Origin: Chlorokybus atmophyticus | Lineage: Eukaryota > Streptophyta > Chlorokybophyceae > Chlorokybales > Chlorokybaceae | Direction of reading: 5' to 3' | DNA length: 42,281 bases | NCBI GenBank assembly: GCA_009103225.1 | Contig: RHPI01001020.1 | Location: forward strand, 1 to 42,281 | Part shown: piece after piece, positions 22,158 through 33,619 of the stretch | Layout of the letters: each line of letters begins with the position of its first letter | How positions within the stretch are numbered: the first letter of the stretch is position 1 | Made by a program: the position numbers and the translations under genes | Notes under the pieces: generated by a model | What the model saw: the letters and a program-made list of their open reading frames with translations, nothing else | Database searches by the model: none | Told to the model about the DNA's origin: nothing

Positions 22158-23330
22158 CCTCTACCACTACACTGGGCAACCAATTGATGCTCGATACTAC
22201 TCCACAGCCAAGCTTCAATTGCCGCATGGCCTTAAGCCCGGCCTGCGAAGCTGCCCGCACAGGGCCCTTGCGTGCAGCACAGACGTGCAAGCAGCACAGA
22301 GGAGGGCAGAGAGTGGTGTGCTTGCTTGCCTGACCAAGACACGACAGGAACAGGACAGGCAAAGGCATGCAACGGTGTCTGGTGACGGGTTATGGCACGT
22401 GTGCCACGGCATGGCCAGTATCCCCGAATCCGCACAGGCCATCTGCTTCCTGTCGCCGCCACTTGCCCTTTTTTCCCCCCGCGCAAGGCGGGTGGCCCCG
22501 TGAGAGAAAAAAACCGGTACCTCACAGAGCCTGCCAGGCTTGTCACGCGAGCCCAGTAGCAGGCTGCTCCTAACTTAGTAAGTATATGCAGTGTGTACTA
22601 ACCCCGCAGAATGTGGTTGTTGCACTCGTCCTAAACTATTCCTAATCACTGGGGAAGTCGGTTGCTCCATTGTTTAATTGCTGCGCACGGGCGTGTGCCC
22701 CGCACGGGGCGTCCGTTGGTGGAGGCTTATGTGATAAGTTTAGGAAACAAGATTTAACTGGTATCGAAAGCTTTAACTGGTATGGCCTCAAGTCGCCGAA
22801 TGACTTATGAGAACCGAGTTGGGTCTCGATTCTGCCCTTCGAGTCGCTGCGATTGCACTACAGTACAGCGGTGCAAAAGGCAATGTGCATGAAGTAACAG
22901 TTTTGGGCTCCCCTCGCCCCAAGCAATCTAACCCTTGTGACAGCTGCCGTCGGCAGCCGTCCGCAAAAAGGGCCCGCATCTAATCATTGCTGTAGATTGC
23001 CTAGCAATGATAACAGTCGGCGCACTTGGTACCGCTTCCTAGGTGTGTGGTCTGCGCGTGCACTGACCTGCCTAGGCAGATAGGATACAACCATCATTGC
23101 GCCGAAGCACGCAGCCTAGTATTGTAGTGACAGTTGCTGGACAGTCGAGGCCAGGCTGGCCCAGCATCGCTGCTGCGTCCTTTCCGTAACGCAAACACCA
23201 ACATGACTCCGGAGTCATGCACAAATTGTTGGCATGCGTGCAGCACAATGCGCATGCCAACTTGTTTGCATGCGCACCATGCACCCGTATAACGCATCCA
23301 CAACATCAGAGCACGCAGAGTCTCATTACA
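22158..23330. other. Upstream region of RRA-B and gene-poor boundary
   Basis: It should contain the RRA-B promoter and 5' leader near 22160-22560. No further gene is recognised. Beyond about 22.6 kb no intact gene was found to the end of the window. Confidence 0.5.
22983..23261. repeat. Cluster of short palindromes
   Basis: TCATTGCT at 22984-22991 pairs with AGCAATGA at about 23003-23010. CATGACTCCGGAGTCATG at 23202-23219 is a perfect 18-bp palindrome. GTTGGCATGCG (23228-23238) pairs with CGCATGCCAAC (23251-23261). Confidence 0.7.
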
Positions 23331-24277
23331 TTAATTGGTATAGCATAAGCGTATACCCAGGAAAGGCACACGTGTAGTTCATGTATGCATGATAATGTGA
23401 CAAGTGTTAGTGAATTTTTACTTGTTTTGCAGGGATTGATAGAAGCACAACCTTTTGAAGTTAATATTTTACATAATGTCAAACAATAATATTGTGTACT
23501 TGTTATGCAAATAACTTATGCATGATAATTGAGTTTTTCTTCTGTTACTTAAAAAATAATGTGTGCAATGCTAAGTTGCGCAAATATGCGTATTCCAATC
23601 AATATCAACATGTAAATTAAGCATGTGATTATGTTTGCGTTTGCGTTTACGTTTTTGCGGCTTTGCGGCAATGATTATTATTAGCATACATTGTTTTACA
23701 CATTTATGTAATGAAGACATCTTTGCAGCATGTCACAGCAATATACGACATGTAAGCATGCTGGTTGTGTTGCTTTAACAATACACCTTATTCAGTATGC
23801 TGAATATATGAGATGTTACTGCGCATGTGTATAAAACTTGTGGCAACATTACATATCAAGTTATTTGTATTGCCAAATACGTTATATAAGTGTTACGAAA
23901 TAAGCTGGTTAATGTAAATGCAAAATGGTTTCACATCAACATACACTGTGCCAATGTTTTACTACTTGGCTTACAATAGTGCGCAATGATACAACAGCTG
24001 AGAAAATCATTACATGCATGCATATGATAAGCTAAATTTTACAGCAATTCAATAAACCCATACATGAATGCATGCAATAATAAATAAAATAATATATTTT
24101 AATATACCCATATTCTAATACGCATATTCTAATACGCATATTCTAACATGTGTATATATTATATATTATATTTTTTATTATTCTTTTATTATTATTATTT
24201 TTCTTTCTTTACTAGTACATCTTCAAACGCAACACATATGCCAGCTCAAATAATGATACACACTGCTTCCATGCTAT
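23330..24277. other. AT-rich non-coding stretch
   Basis: This block is strongly AT-rich with long TATAAT/ATTATT runs (24070-24215) and three TCTAATACGCATAT-like repeats at 24112-24145. No ORF above the noise level and no RNA gene was seen. The composition contrasts with the GC-rich palindrome array that follows. Confidence 0.7.
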
Positions 24278-24365
24278 ATGGCATCTAGCATAAAAGAGGA
24301 TGCAACATGTAGCTACTCCACATGTGACGGCAAAAAGCTGTTCTGCATCAGGGTTCCACGAAACC

Positions 24366-24941
24366 GAACCATGCCTGGTACAAACAACAGCGTCAGGGAG
24401 GCCGTGCCGGAAACCTGGTCCGATGAGAGATCCGCGCCAAGTATAGCGCGGATTGACCCTGATTCGCGAGCCATGGAAGTCCGCACCCCGGTACTCTCCT
24501 GGTGCGGACGGTCACCAATGCTGCGACCAGCCTAGGCGAGATATGTCGTCTCCCGCACCAGGCATAGCGCGGAGAGCTTGCCACCCGCAGTTATGAGCCG
24601 CAGACGTCCGCACCATGTATGGTTTGAAACACATTGCGCCAAGTATGGTTGGGAGTGTACGCCACCGGCAGTCTTAGGCCGCGGACGTCCGCTTCATCTG
24701 GGGTTGCGGCGTACATAATTGTTTACCAATTGAGAATGGGTTTGCACCTAGCTATAGGAATGCGATTAGTGTAGTGAATGATGACTTGCTGAAAAGCCCT
24801 TGCAATCCTGTCCTGGGTCTTTTCACGGACCCCGCGGAACGTACACACTGTACCCCGCGCGCCAAAAGTGCCTGGTCCGCGGGGGACGGACCGTTCCTGG
24901 TCCGTTCGGAGCCCCGAATGCTGGTGCGCAGTCGCGCACCA
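24366..24941. repeat. Palindrome array 2 (GC-rich variants)
   Basis: It contains GAACCATGCCTGGTAC (24366-24381), a TCCGCGC/GCGCGGA pair (24431-24452), a GTCCGCACC/GGTGCGGAC pair (24479-24509), a related CCGC..GCGG copy at about 24553-24572, GTCCGCACCATGTATGG at about 24606, GGACCGTTCCTGGTCC (24888-24903) and TGGTGCGCAGTCGCGCACCA (24922-24941). The central halves vary while outer arms stay complementary. Spacing is less regular than in array 1. Confidence 0.75.
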
Positions 24942-24959
24942 GACACAGTGTAACCTCGC

Positions 24960-25062
24960 TAAGAGCATACTGTTTATCCTCAGCCATCTTATGCTCTTGG
25001 TGGGGTTATTCTCTGAGCGTTTAAGAGCATAATATGCTCTTGACTGCCAAGAGCATGAATAT
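24960..25062. repeat. Four AAGAGCAT / ATGCTCTT words forming hairpins
   Basis: AAGAGCAT occurs at about 24960, 25023 and 25049, and its complement ATGCTCTT at about 24990 and 25034. The pair 25023-25030 and 25034-25041 forms an 8-bp stem with a 3-base loop. Confidence 0.7.
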
Positions 25063-26870
25063 GCTATCAGCGGGTTTTTGTGTATCATACTTGTATCGCT
25101 TTAGCACGGTAAGCAATAAAGCTCAACAATGCCCATGTTGCTACATTTATGCTTGAATACCATACAATTGCGTTTGTTGCTGTAATCGGATGAATTCAAA
25201 CTACATTCTTGCAGTATTTGTATGATATGCAGCCAAGCTGCTGTAATTGTAACTCATTGTTCAATGCACAACTGAACTTGTCAATGGCTTGAGATGTGTT
25301 TGAGTTTGTTGACTTCTATGTATGATGCAAAGCATGCACGCACACTTGCATGTCTCATGCCTTGAGAATAATAAAAAGTTCGCATGTACATCAAACATCC
25401 TAGCCACTAGTCACCAACTACATGAGGGTCTTCGGCCGTTGCACTGGTGGTGGCTGCGTGCGATGTTGATGCCTCATTGCTCGAGGCATGAAAGAACTCG
25501 TGCAAGCGTGTCGTGTGCGAGGAGCCAAATAGCTAATGACGAATCACCACATTGCGGATGTGCCGCAACGCCAACTGTAGATGCTCAGGCATAAAGCAAT
25601 CACTGCCGGCGACGAAGGCCTCAACACCGTCCAAGTGCTGAAGACACACAAACGTCGTCACAACCGGCAGTGCGCACTCATCATCATATGCAATGTGTTA
25701 TGTGACAATCGTGAGAAGGAAAGCTACGTACGGTGTGCATAAACGCGTACACACCTTCCGCGTGATCGACGGTGTCGGTTGTCGGTGGAGTCATTGTCCC
25801 AACACTCATCAAAATGTCCTCGTTACATTGGCTAGCCTCAGTAGAAAGATGATCATCCGCCTCGACAAACTCCTCAGCGGAGAGCATGTGAGCACGCGGA
25901 ATGGGCAAACGCTGCATCATCTCACCCATGTCGTGTATCACCACGTGAATAATGCGCTCGGTGTCGGCGGGAGTGGCCTCATACCATTCCGTGAGGGTGA
26001 TGCCATTCTTCCTCCAGCAGTCGGCAATGGTTGTAGCAGTCAGCTCGTCCCACACCTCGCGATTCCACATGATGGCTTCACGAAGCTGCACCTTCACTTT
26101 ACTCAAGTCGAGGGTGGGGTCTGCATCATATTGGTGGAGAAGATGCTGCACAAGCTTCCTTTTGTACCTGCACATGAAGACCATCAACAACATAATGTAC
26201 ACCATGACAAACGCAGAGAAACAAGGGGGATTGGGGCGCCCCCCAACCTAAAAACTTTTAATACCTTGATAGAAATAAAGGCTCTGTTTGTTTATAACAC
26301 GGCATGTATTGTGACTAACCTGGCCTTGTATGCAACAACGATGCCAACATCCAAAGGTTGCACTCTGGATGTGGTGTTGGACGGAAGAAGTAGACACTTT
26401 ATGTGGCTTACGTCGCAAAATGTTTCCCCTGCCGGCCGACTGAATATTGGCAACGGCCGTGCACCTGAGGATACTCATTTGGACTGTCGACCTTCATTCT
26501 ACCGGCGATCTCGGTACAGGGACCTGAGCATAACGGCCGTCACCATTGGTTGGCGGCCGTTTGCATAAAGGGACTAACCTTAATTAATAGGTGCCTGTCA
26601 GGTACTCAACAGTTAAGCAAAGGGGACTTGACCTAAGTAACAGGTAACTGACCGGTACCTATCAGTTAGATACTGGCGACTGTACGCTAACTGAGCGAAA
26701 TTGTCAGGTACCTTAAAGTACCTACCGTTAATGATGTGTACCTTCAAAAGTACCTGTTGATACCGCTCAGCCATGATTAGGCGTCACACGTGATTATTGT
26801 CATTAGCTGTGTTAGAATGCGTAACGAATGGTAAAAAATGAAATAAGTAAATCACAATGTAATATACTGA

Positions 26871-26938
26871 GCTACTACCACTACTGCTACCACTACCACT
26901 ACTGCTACTACTACCTTAGGTACTACTGTTAGTACTAC
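26871..26938. repeat. Interrupted (CTA)n/(CCACTA)n microsatellite
   Basis: Runs of ctactacca, ctgctacca and ctactacct repeat over about 65 bp inside the nested sequence. Confidence 0.8.
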
Positions 26939-27281
26939 CCTTGTACTGCGCTGCGGCTCTTGCACCGCCCGCTTCAGCTCCGCCGCCGCCGTTCCTTCTC
27001 CGCCGCCGCTGCCGCCGCTTGGCCTGGTCGGGCCTAGCCTGGCCTGGGCTGGCCGCCTTAAGGCAAGGAGGGTGGTTAGATGGCATGCGGTGTTGCGCGT
27101 AGTACAACGTCAAACAGCAACCAAGCTCACCTACTATTAGCCGTTGCCACCGCTGCCGCCGCCGCCGCCCACAACGCTCTGTTCAACTTGAAGCCGTTGA
27201 GCCTTTAAAAAACTTGAGCGGCCCAAGTTATTCAAACGCGTTGTCAGAACGTGACTCGCAACGGCATTATCGTACTATTAT

Positions 27282-27374
27282 AATGGTACGAAAGTACCAT
27301 TGTCGCAATGGCACTATCGTACTATTAGTATGGTACCATAGTGCCATTGCGACAATGGCACCATTCGTACCATT
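27282..27374. repeat. 93-bp foldback rich in ATGGTAC/GTACCAT
   Basis: The left arm 27282-27325 and right arm 27329-27374 are reverse complements apart from a few differences, including an exact GTGCCATTGCGACAATGG-type core. Each arm also contains its own small ATGGTAC..GTACCAT palindrome. The stem would be about 44 bp with a 3-base loop. Confidence 0.85.
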
Positions 27375-27926
27375 GACATAGTACGGCGGCTGCATTGTAC
27401 CAGCGTCTCGACTTGCCGGCCAGTACCACCGTCCCAACTTACCGGCGGTCACTTGCTTATCATACTTGACACACAATAAGTAGATCGCCGCCGCGTTAAT
27501 TGCACGACCGGCGATCGGCCGTCGCTTAATACGCGCGGTAAGGTCACCTGATAGGGAGTAACGGTGACTGGCATGCCAAAGTAGGCAGGCCGTCGCGCAT
27601 ACTTTTCGATGGTCAGGGTATGACCGACGATCGGTCGTCACAGTATGTAACCAAAACGTGACTTATCAGCTATACAGAAAGGTCGCCATCGCGCAAATGG
27701 GACGACCGACAATCGGCCATTACCTTAAAGTGCGGTGTTGCCGTCACAGGCAGGCCGCCGTCGATTGTACTTATCGTTCGACCGCTTGCCGTCGGTATAT
27801 GTTGCTTAATAGCAACGGCCGTCTTAAAAAGTCCCTTAATGGACCAATCCGTTACGTCAGGTAGAGTCAGGCACCCGTCAGGCACTCAGTCCCTTGTCAG
27901 TTACCATATAAAATTTGCGACGTGGA

Positions 27927-28000
27927 AGGGCATGGAAAAAGACTTCCGAACGCTGGCATTACTAGTAGTGACAGCGTTTGGAAGCCTTTTTCCATGCCCT
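27927..28000. repeat. Foldback with 29-bp arms at the edge of the nested insertion
   Basis: The arms 27927-27955 and 27972-28000 are reverse complements with few mismatches around a 16-base loop. The arm word AAAAAGACTTCCGAACGCT also resembles 28259-28278 inside the transposase coding part, so the foldback may derive from transposase sequence. Confidence 0.75.
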
Positions 28001-28999
28001 GTTCTGCATACACGCAGGCATGCGTTGAGGAGTTGTCCATCAGCATCAAGATGTGGCGGTTCTGTAGCTTCATATCTAGATTAAAGGCACACAACCATTG
28101 GCTGAAGACCTATTGCAAGCATCACAACAGTGAGTGACATGTACAATCAATGCAGCTGCAGATACAGTTGCATGTGCACATGCACTCATCCGGAGTTCAT
28201 CCAAGCCTTCTTGTTGTAGTTGTAGTCAACGCAAATGCGGATTGGCGTCCAAGTGCTGCAAAAAGACTTCGAACGCTTATAGGTGCCAATGATGAGGACT
28301 GGTCGCTTTTTAGAAACGTCAGCGTTTATACACAAAACTGCCGTGATTCTGTCCTTCTCTCGCTTGCCCCCTCCAGCTTCCTCCGATGCAACTACTCATG
28401 TGCAACGCGGACGTGCTCTATAGATAACACCAACACTAACACTCCGCTCTCATCCATGTTCCATACAACAATAATGCGATATTTTGCTAGGATTAAAGGC
28501 AACCTACTACAAGCTGCATCCACACCGTTCGCATTTGCATCAGCTGCTTCGCCATGCACAGTTTTCGCAGCAAATGAATGACGCTTCTTGAAATGGTGCA
28601 CCAACCTTGCGAAACGTTGAACCCTGCTATGCCTAACCGGTTGGCAAAATCTAATGCTTTCTCCATCAACTGTGCATCAATGATCAACGCATTGCGTGCT
28701 CTGGCTTGTGCAAACCACTCATACAATCCATCTTCTAGCTTAGAATGAGCCCCAACCCGCATCCTTGTGTTTTTCGCCGCATGCTTGCCACCCACAGTCA
28801 ACGCATCGGCTATTTACTGTCGCTGTTTGTTGAGAAGTTTGGAGAGCAAACTCTACTTGATAGTGAACTTCAACTCAGTTCCAATAAGAGCAATCAACTC
28901 CGCTTGCTTAAGACTTTCATTAGCGTCACACAACTCAAAGATGCGCTGCTTGTCTTTCAGAGGAAGGTTATCACGCTTGATTTGTGCGGCCATGCTGAC

Positions 29000-30130
29000 C
29001 TATAACAACAATCACACACTACATTACTATCTGTGCATACACTGCATGTACGTGCATGCACTGCATGTGCGTTGGAAACCACTACTTGTTGGGCGCCAGC
29101 AGCGGCGCTGCAACAGCCGTAATCAGCTAGCCGCCCTGCAAGTTGAGCGGCATGCCCATCAACTATACCCCGCTCGCCGCCGCTGCCCCAGCCTGCGCCT
29201 CCTCACCGTCGTCCGAAGTGGCGGCGGTGATGCTTTGCGACGCTAAGTTGCACTGAGACACAGTGAATTAGATGCATTACGCCCATTATGCTCATCACGC
29301 TGTGCGCCCTATGCATCACTTTTGAACCCCCAATACAAGCATACCCTCACTCAAACTTACAACTTTTTCATGGAAAAAAATATCCTCTTCGTGGTTAGTT
29401 ATATTTTCTTGAGACGCACAATTTGCCTGTAGAACGTTTGGTAATCTCAATTTTTTTGATACTAACGGGGTTATTCTCTTGAAATGAATCCTTCTGATGG
29501 GGGTAGACTGTATTACATAGAACAGTACGCCGCACGATAACCGCGGCCCTGCCCTACCGCTACCATGAGTACTTACATAGGACACATAGAATAACGATTG
29601 TGCAAATATATATAGCTCTACTTATTAACAGGCCGCCCCGACTGCCGGAAAATGCTCCCCGACAGGTGGACAGCCGCAAATGGTCGGCGGCCAATCGACA
29701 GCCGGGCTGTATTTAAGCTGTAAGGGGCTGTGTGTGCAATGAACATAATTACTATGATTGCATGTGCACGAAGTTGCGATTATGTATTATACAAATGTGC
29801 TTTATACATGCATTAATGCATACATATGCATATACAAATATAAGTATGCATTGATGCATACATGTCGTTTAAACTTATGAATTACTGTATAATATAATAT
29901 CGATAATAAATGTAACTTTTGACGCACGCATCACCAAATAGTCATATGGTGGTTGTGCATGTTACAATATTATAGCATTAATATGTTGGTGAATTGTGCA
30001 AGTGTTGTACATTTACGCTATACATTGTATGTGTTATATAATACTACAAGTCTCATGCAATTTTAAACGCACACATATATACATATACTATTATATTTTG
30101 TATATGTATGTACATTTACATATGTATGTA
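29000..30130. other. Non-coding region with AT-rich tracts
   Basis: No gene recognised. A GC-rich patch (29080-29230) gives only short frames. An 89-codon minus-strand frame at 29316-29585 has no domain I know. From 29740 the sequence is AT-rich with ATGCATAC and TATACATA words. Confidence 0.5.
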
Positions 30131-30136
30131 TGTATA

Positions 30137-30600
30137 CATACCCATGTACATACATGTATACATCTATGTATGTGATTTATATTGTGATCATCTGTGTATG
30201 GATACATCTTTTAATTAAAAACGGCCTGTCACTGACAGCCCCTGGTAAGATTATCGGCACATTTGAACAGCCCCGGGCTGAGCCCCCTTGACCAAATGTT
30301 GTAATGTGCCATGGTGAATTACCATGGCAGCCGCCCAGTTGCGAATGTCCATTCATTCTCTATGTATACATATACATATATGTATATAAATATATGTACA
30401 TACATGTATACATCTATGTATGTGATGTATATTGTAATCATCTCTGTATGGATACGTTTTTAATAAGAAACGGCCTGTCATTAACAGCCCCTGGTAAGAT
30501 TACCGGCACATTTAAACAGCTCCAGGCTGAGCGCCCTTGACGGAATGTTGTATTTCAATTACCATGGCAGCCGCCCAGTTGCGACTGTCCATTCATTCTC
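30137..30600. repeat. Tandem duplication, period about 249 bp
   Basis: Two diverged copies (about 30137-30360 and 30385-30600) share TACATGTATACATCTATGTA, ACGGCCTGTCA (30221 and 30470), AACAGCCCCTGGTAAGATTA and the final TGTCCATTCATTCTC. Both hold ACCATGG-type and GGGCTG-type words also seen at 1760-1900 and 29630-29730. Confidence 0.8.
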
Positions 30601-30763
30601 GAATTTGCTTAAAGTAATGCTGGTACAGCTTATGCATGTTTATAGCATGCACTGCATGGGCTCAGGCCTATGGGCATATCAATTGACAGTCGCCAAGCGG
30701 CCGTCAGCAGCATAGTTGCAAACTATCTATTGCAACTATTCCGCCGATCAGACCGGTACGTGC

Positions 30764-30830
30764 ACTTGTAGCTTAGTGATTAGGGCGTCGTGTTCGTTAG
30801 CTAAAGGTAATGGGTTCGATCCTCAGTGGA
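30764..30830 (+). ncRNA. tRNA-like sequence with pol III A and B boxes (tRNA relic or SINE head)
   Basis: TAGCTTAGTGATTAGGGC at 30769-30786 matches the internal A box and D-arm of tRNAs. GGTTCGATCC at 30813-30822 matches the B box/T-arm. The spacing is right for a tRNA gene. The T stem forms partly, but the anticodon stem and the acceptor stem do not pair, so it is not a functional tRNA. It is more likely a tRNA-derived SINE head or decayed tRNA. It ends about 50 bp before the 305-bp satellite array. Confidence 0.55.
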
Positions 30831-30880
30831 CGCATGTGTTCTTGGCTAATCATTTCAGAAACGCCGTGGCCTCATGCGCC

Positions 30881-33619
30881 AAACGATGGGTGTGGCGCCG
30901 TCGGCTTCAAGATCAAGGCACTTTTGGTGCATTCACTCTCGATATTAATTACAATGTACAAATGTTTCGGTTCAGAAACGCCGTGGCCTCATGCGCCAAA
31001 CGATGGGTGTGGCCGGCGCCGTCGGCTTCAAGATCAAGCCTTTTTGGTGCATTCACTCTCGATTTTAATTATAATGTACAAATGTTTCGGTTCATGGTCC
31101 GCTGGCCGAACCAGTGATAATGAATGTATCACAATTCTACGTTTTAATCCGTAGTCCGCTGCCCGGACGCTACCTGGTCTTGAACAAACGATGGGTGTGG
31201 CGCCGTCGGCTTCAAGATCAAGGCACTTTTGGTGCATTCACTCTCGATATTAATTACAATGTACAAATGTTTCGGTTCAGAAACGCCGTGGCCTCATGCG
31301 CCAAACGATGGGTGTGGCCGGCGCCGTCGGCTTCAAGATCAAGCCTTTTTGGTGCATTCACTCTCGATTTTAATTATAATGTACAAATGTTTCGGTTCAT
31401 GGTCCGCTGGCCGAACCAGTGATAATGAATGTATCACAATTCTACGTTTTAATCCGTAGTCCGCTGCCCGGACGCTACCTGGTCTTGAACAAACGATGGG
31501 TGTGGCGCCGTCGGCTTCAAGATCAAGGCACTTTTGGTGCATTCACTCTCGATATTAATTACAATGTACAAATGTTTCGGTTCAGAAACGCCGTGGCCTC
31601 ATGCGCCAAACGATGGGTGTGGCCGGCGCCGTCGGCTTCAAGATCAAGCCTTTTTGGTGCATTCACTCTCGATTTTAATTATAATGTACAAATGTTTCGG
31701 TTCATGGTCCGCTGGCCGAACCAGTGATAATGAATGTATCACAATTCTACGTTTTAATCCGTAGTCCGCTGCCCGGACGCTACCTGGTCTTGAACAAACG
31801 ATGGGTGTGGCGCCGTCGGCTTCAAGATCAAGGCACTTTTGGTGCATTCACTCTCGATATTAATTACAATGTACAAATGTTTCGGTTCAGAAACGCCGTG
31901 GCCTCATGCGCCAAACGATGGGTGTGGCCGGCGCCGTCGGCTTCAAGATCAAGCCTTTTTGGTGCATTCACTCTCGATTTTAATTATAATGTACAAATGT
32001 TTCGGTTCATGGTCCGCTGGCCGAACCAGTGATAATGAATGTATCACAATTCTACGTTTTAATCCGTAGTCCGCTGCCCGGACGCTACCTGGTCTTGAAC
32101 AAACGATGGGTGTGGCGCCGTCGGCTTCAAGATCAAGGCACTTTTGGTGCATTCACTCTCGATATTAATTACAATGTACAAATGTTTCGGTTCAGAAACG
32201 CCGTGGCCTCATGCGCCAAACGATGGGTGTGGCCGGCGCCGTCGGCTTCAAGATCAAGCCTTTTTGGTGCATTCACTCTCGATTTTAATTATAATGTACA
32301 AATGTTTCGGTTCATGGTCCGCTGGCCGAACCAGTGATAATGAATGTATCACAATTCTACGTTTTAATCCGTAGTCCGCTGCCCGGACGCTACCTGGTCT
32401 TGAACAAACGATGGGTGTGGCGCCGTCGGCTTCAAGATCAAGGCACTTTTGGTGCATTCACTCTCGATATTAATTACAATGTACAAATGTTTCGGTTCAG
32501 AAACGCCGTGGCCTCATGCGCCAAACGATGGGTGTGGCCGGCGCCGTCGGCTTCAAGATCAAGCCTTTTTGGTGCATTCACTCTCGATTTTAATTATAAT
32601 GTACAAATGTTTCGGTTCATGGTCCGCTGGCCGAACCAGTGATAATGAATGTATCACAATTCTACGTTTTAATCCGTAGTCCGCTGCCCGGACGCTACCT
32701 GGTCTTGAACAAACGATGGGTGTGGCGCCGTCGGCTTCAAGATCAAGGCACTTTTGGTGCATTCACTCTCGATATTAATTACAATGTACAAATGTTTCGG
32801 TTCAGAAACGCCGTGGCCTCATGCGCCAAACGATGGGTGTGGCCGGCGCCGTCGGCTTCAAGATCAAGCCTTTTTGGTGCATTCACTCTCGATTTTAATT
32901 ATAATGTACAAATGTTTCGGTTCATGGTCCGCTGGCCGAACCAGTGATAATGAATGTATCACAATTCTACGTTTTAATCCGTAGTCCGCTGCCCGGACGC
33001 TACCTGGTCTTGAACAAACGATGGGTGTGGCGCCGTCGGCTTCAAGATCAAGGCACTTTTGGTGCATTCACTCTCGATATTAATTACAATGTACAAATGT
33101 TTCGGTTCAGAAACGCCGTGGCCTCATGCGCCAAACGATGGGTGTGGCCGGCGCCGTCGGCTTCAAGATCAAGCCTTTTTGGTGCATTCACTCTCGATTT
33201 TAATTATAATGTACAAATGTTTCGGTTCATGGTCCGCTGGCCGAACCAGTGATAATGAATGTATCACAATTCTACGTTTTAATCCGTAGTCCGCTGCCCG
33301 GACGCTACCTGGTCTTGAACAAACGATGGGTGTGGCGCCGTCGGCTTCAAGATCAAGGCACTTTTGGTGCATTCACTCTCGATATTAATTACAATGTACA
33401 AATGTTTCGGTTCAGAAACGCCGTGGCCTCATGCGCCAAACGATGGGTGTGGCCGGCGCCGTCGGCTTCAAGATCAAGCCTTTTTGGTGCATTCACTCTC
33501 GATTTTAATTATAATGTACAAATGTTTCGGTTCATGGTCCGCTGGCCGAACCAGTGATAATGAATGTATCACAATTCTACGTTTTAATCCGTAGTCCGCT
33601 GCCCGGACGCTACCTGGTC
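30881..33619. repeat. Satellite array, nine units of 305 bp
   Basis: The unit start AAACGATGGG recurs at 30881, 31186, 31491, 31796, 32101, 32406, 32711, 33016 and 33321, exactly every 305 bp. Copies read identically apart from the array edges. Each unit contains two related subunits of roughly 95-120 bp, both with CGATGGGTGTGG, CGTCGGCTTCAAGATCAAG and GTGCATTCACTCTCGAT, plus an about 85-bp linker. Each unit repeats the same 102-, 76- and 67-codon frames; these are by-products of the repeat. The last unit loses register at about 33619, where the 354-bp repeats begin. Confidence 0.97.

Larger units (their letters stand above)
26225..27926. mobile_element. Repeat-rich sequence inserted in the transposase
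   Basis: No coding domain is seen. Both ends carry related words in opposite orientation: AACGGCCGT, AAGGGACT and GGTGCCTG/CAGGTAC repeats at 26450-26760 and complements at 27800-27900. Such subterminal repeats suit a non-autonomous DNA element nested in the transposase. Exact ends and a target-site duplication were not established. Inside lie a CTA/CCA microsatellite (26871-26935), a GCC-rich block (26945-27055, 27140-27170) and a foldback at 27282-27374. Confidence 0.45.
25570..28999 (-). pseudogene. Pogo/Tigger-like DDE transposase, broken and interrupted
   Basis: Minus-strand pieces follow the order of pogo/Tigger (CENP-B-like) transposases. The N-terminal helix-turn-helix starts near 28993 (MAAQIKRDNLPLKDKQRIFE) and carries two in-frame stops. 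Next come a Tc5-type DNA-binding block (LEDGLYEWFAQARAR, 28750-28640), FKKRHSFA (about 28590), the first catalytic Asp in NMDESG (about 28455), KDRIT and KKAWM (28350-28190), FSQWL then LMDNSSTHA with the second Asp (28100-28030). The C-terminal block is AIMWNREVWDELTATTIADCWRK (split here at 26130-26060 as EVWDELTATTIADCW). About 1.7 kb (26170-28000) of unrelated sequence separates the last two parts, and the segment expected to carry the third catalytic residue is not found. A TGCAG before the C-terminal block could be an acceptor, so part of the gap may be an intron. It is not expected to be active. Confidence 0.8.

Noticed and set aside
25693-26568. 291-codon plus-strand ORF
   Set aside because: It is antisense to the recognisable C-terminal block of the pogo-like transposase.
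30764-30830. Functional tRNA gene
   Set aside because: The acceptor and anticodon stems do not pair; only the A and B boxes and part of the T stem fit.
30716-33594. Repeated 102-, 76- and 67-codon ORFs in the satellite
   Set aside because: Identical frames recur because the DNA repeats every 305 bp; no domain, and overlapping frames are equally open.
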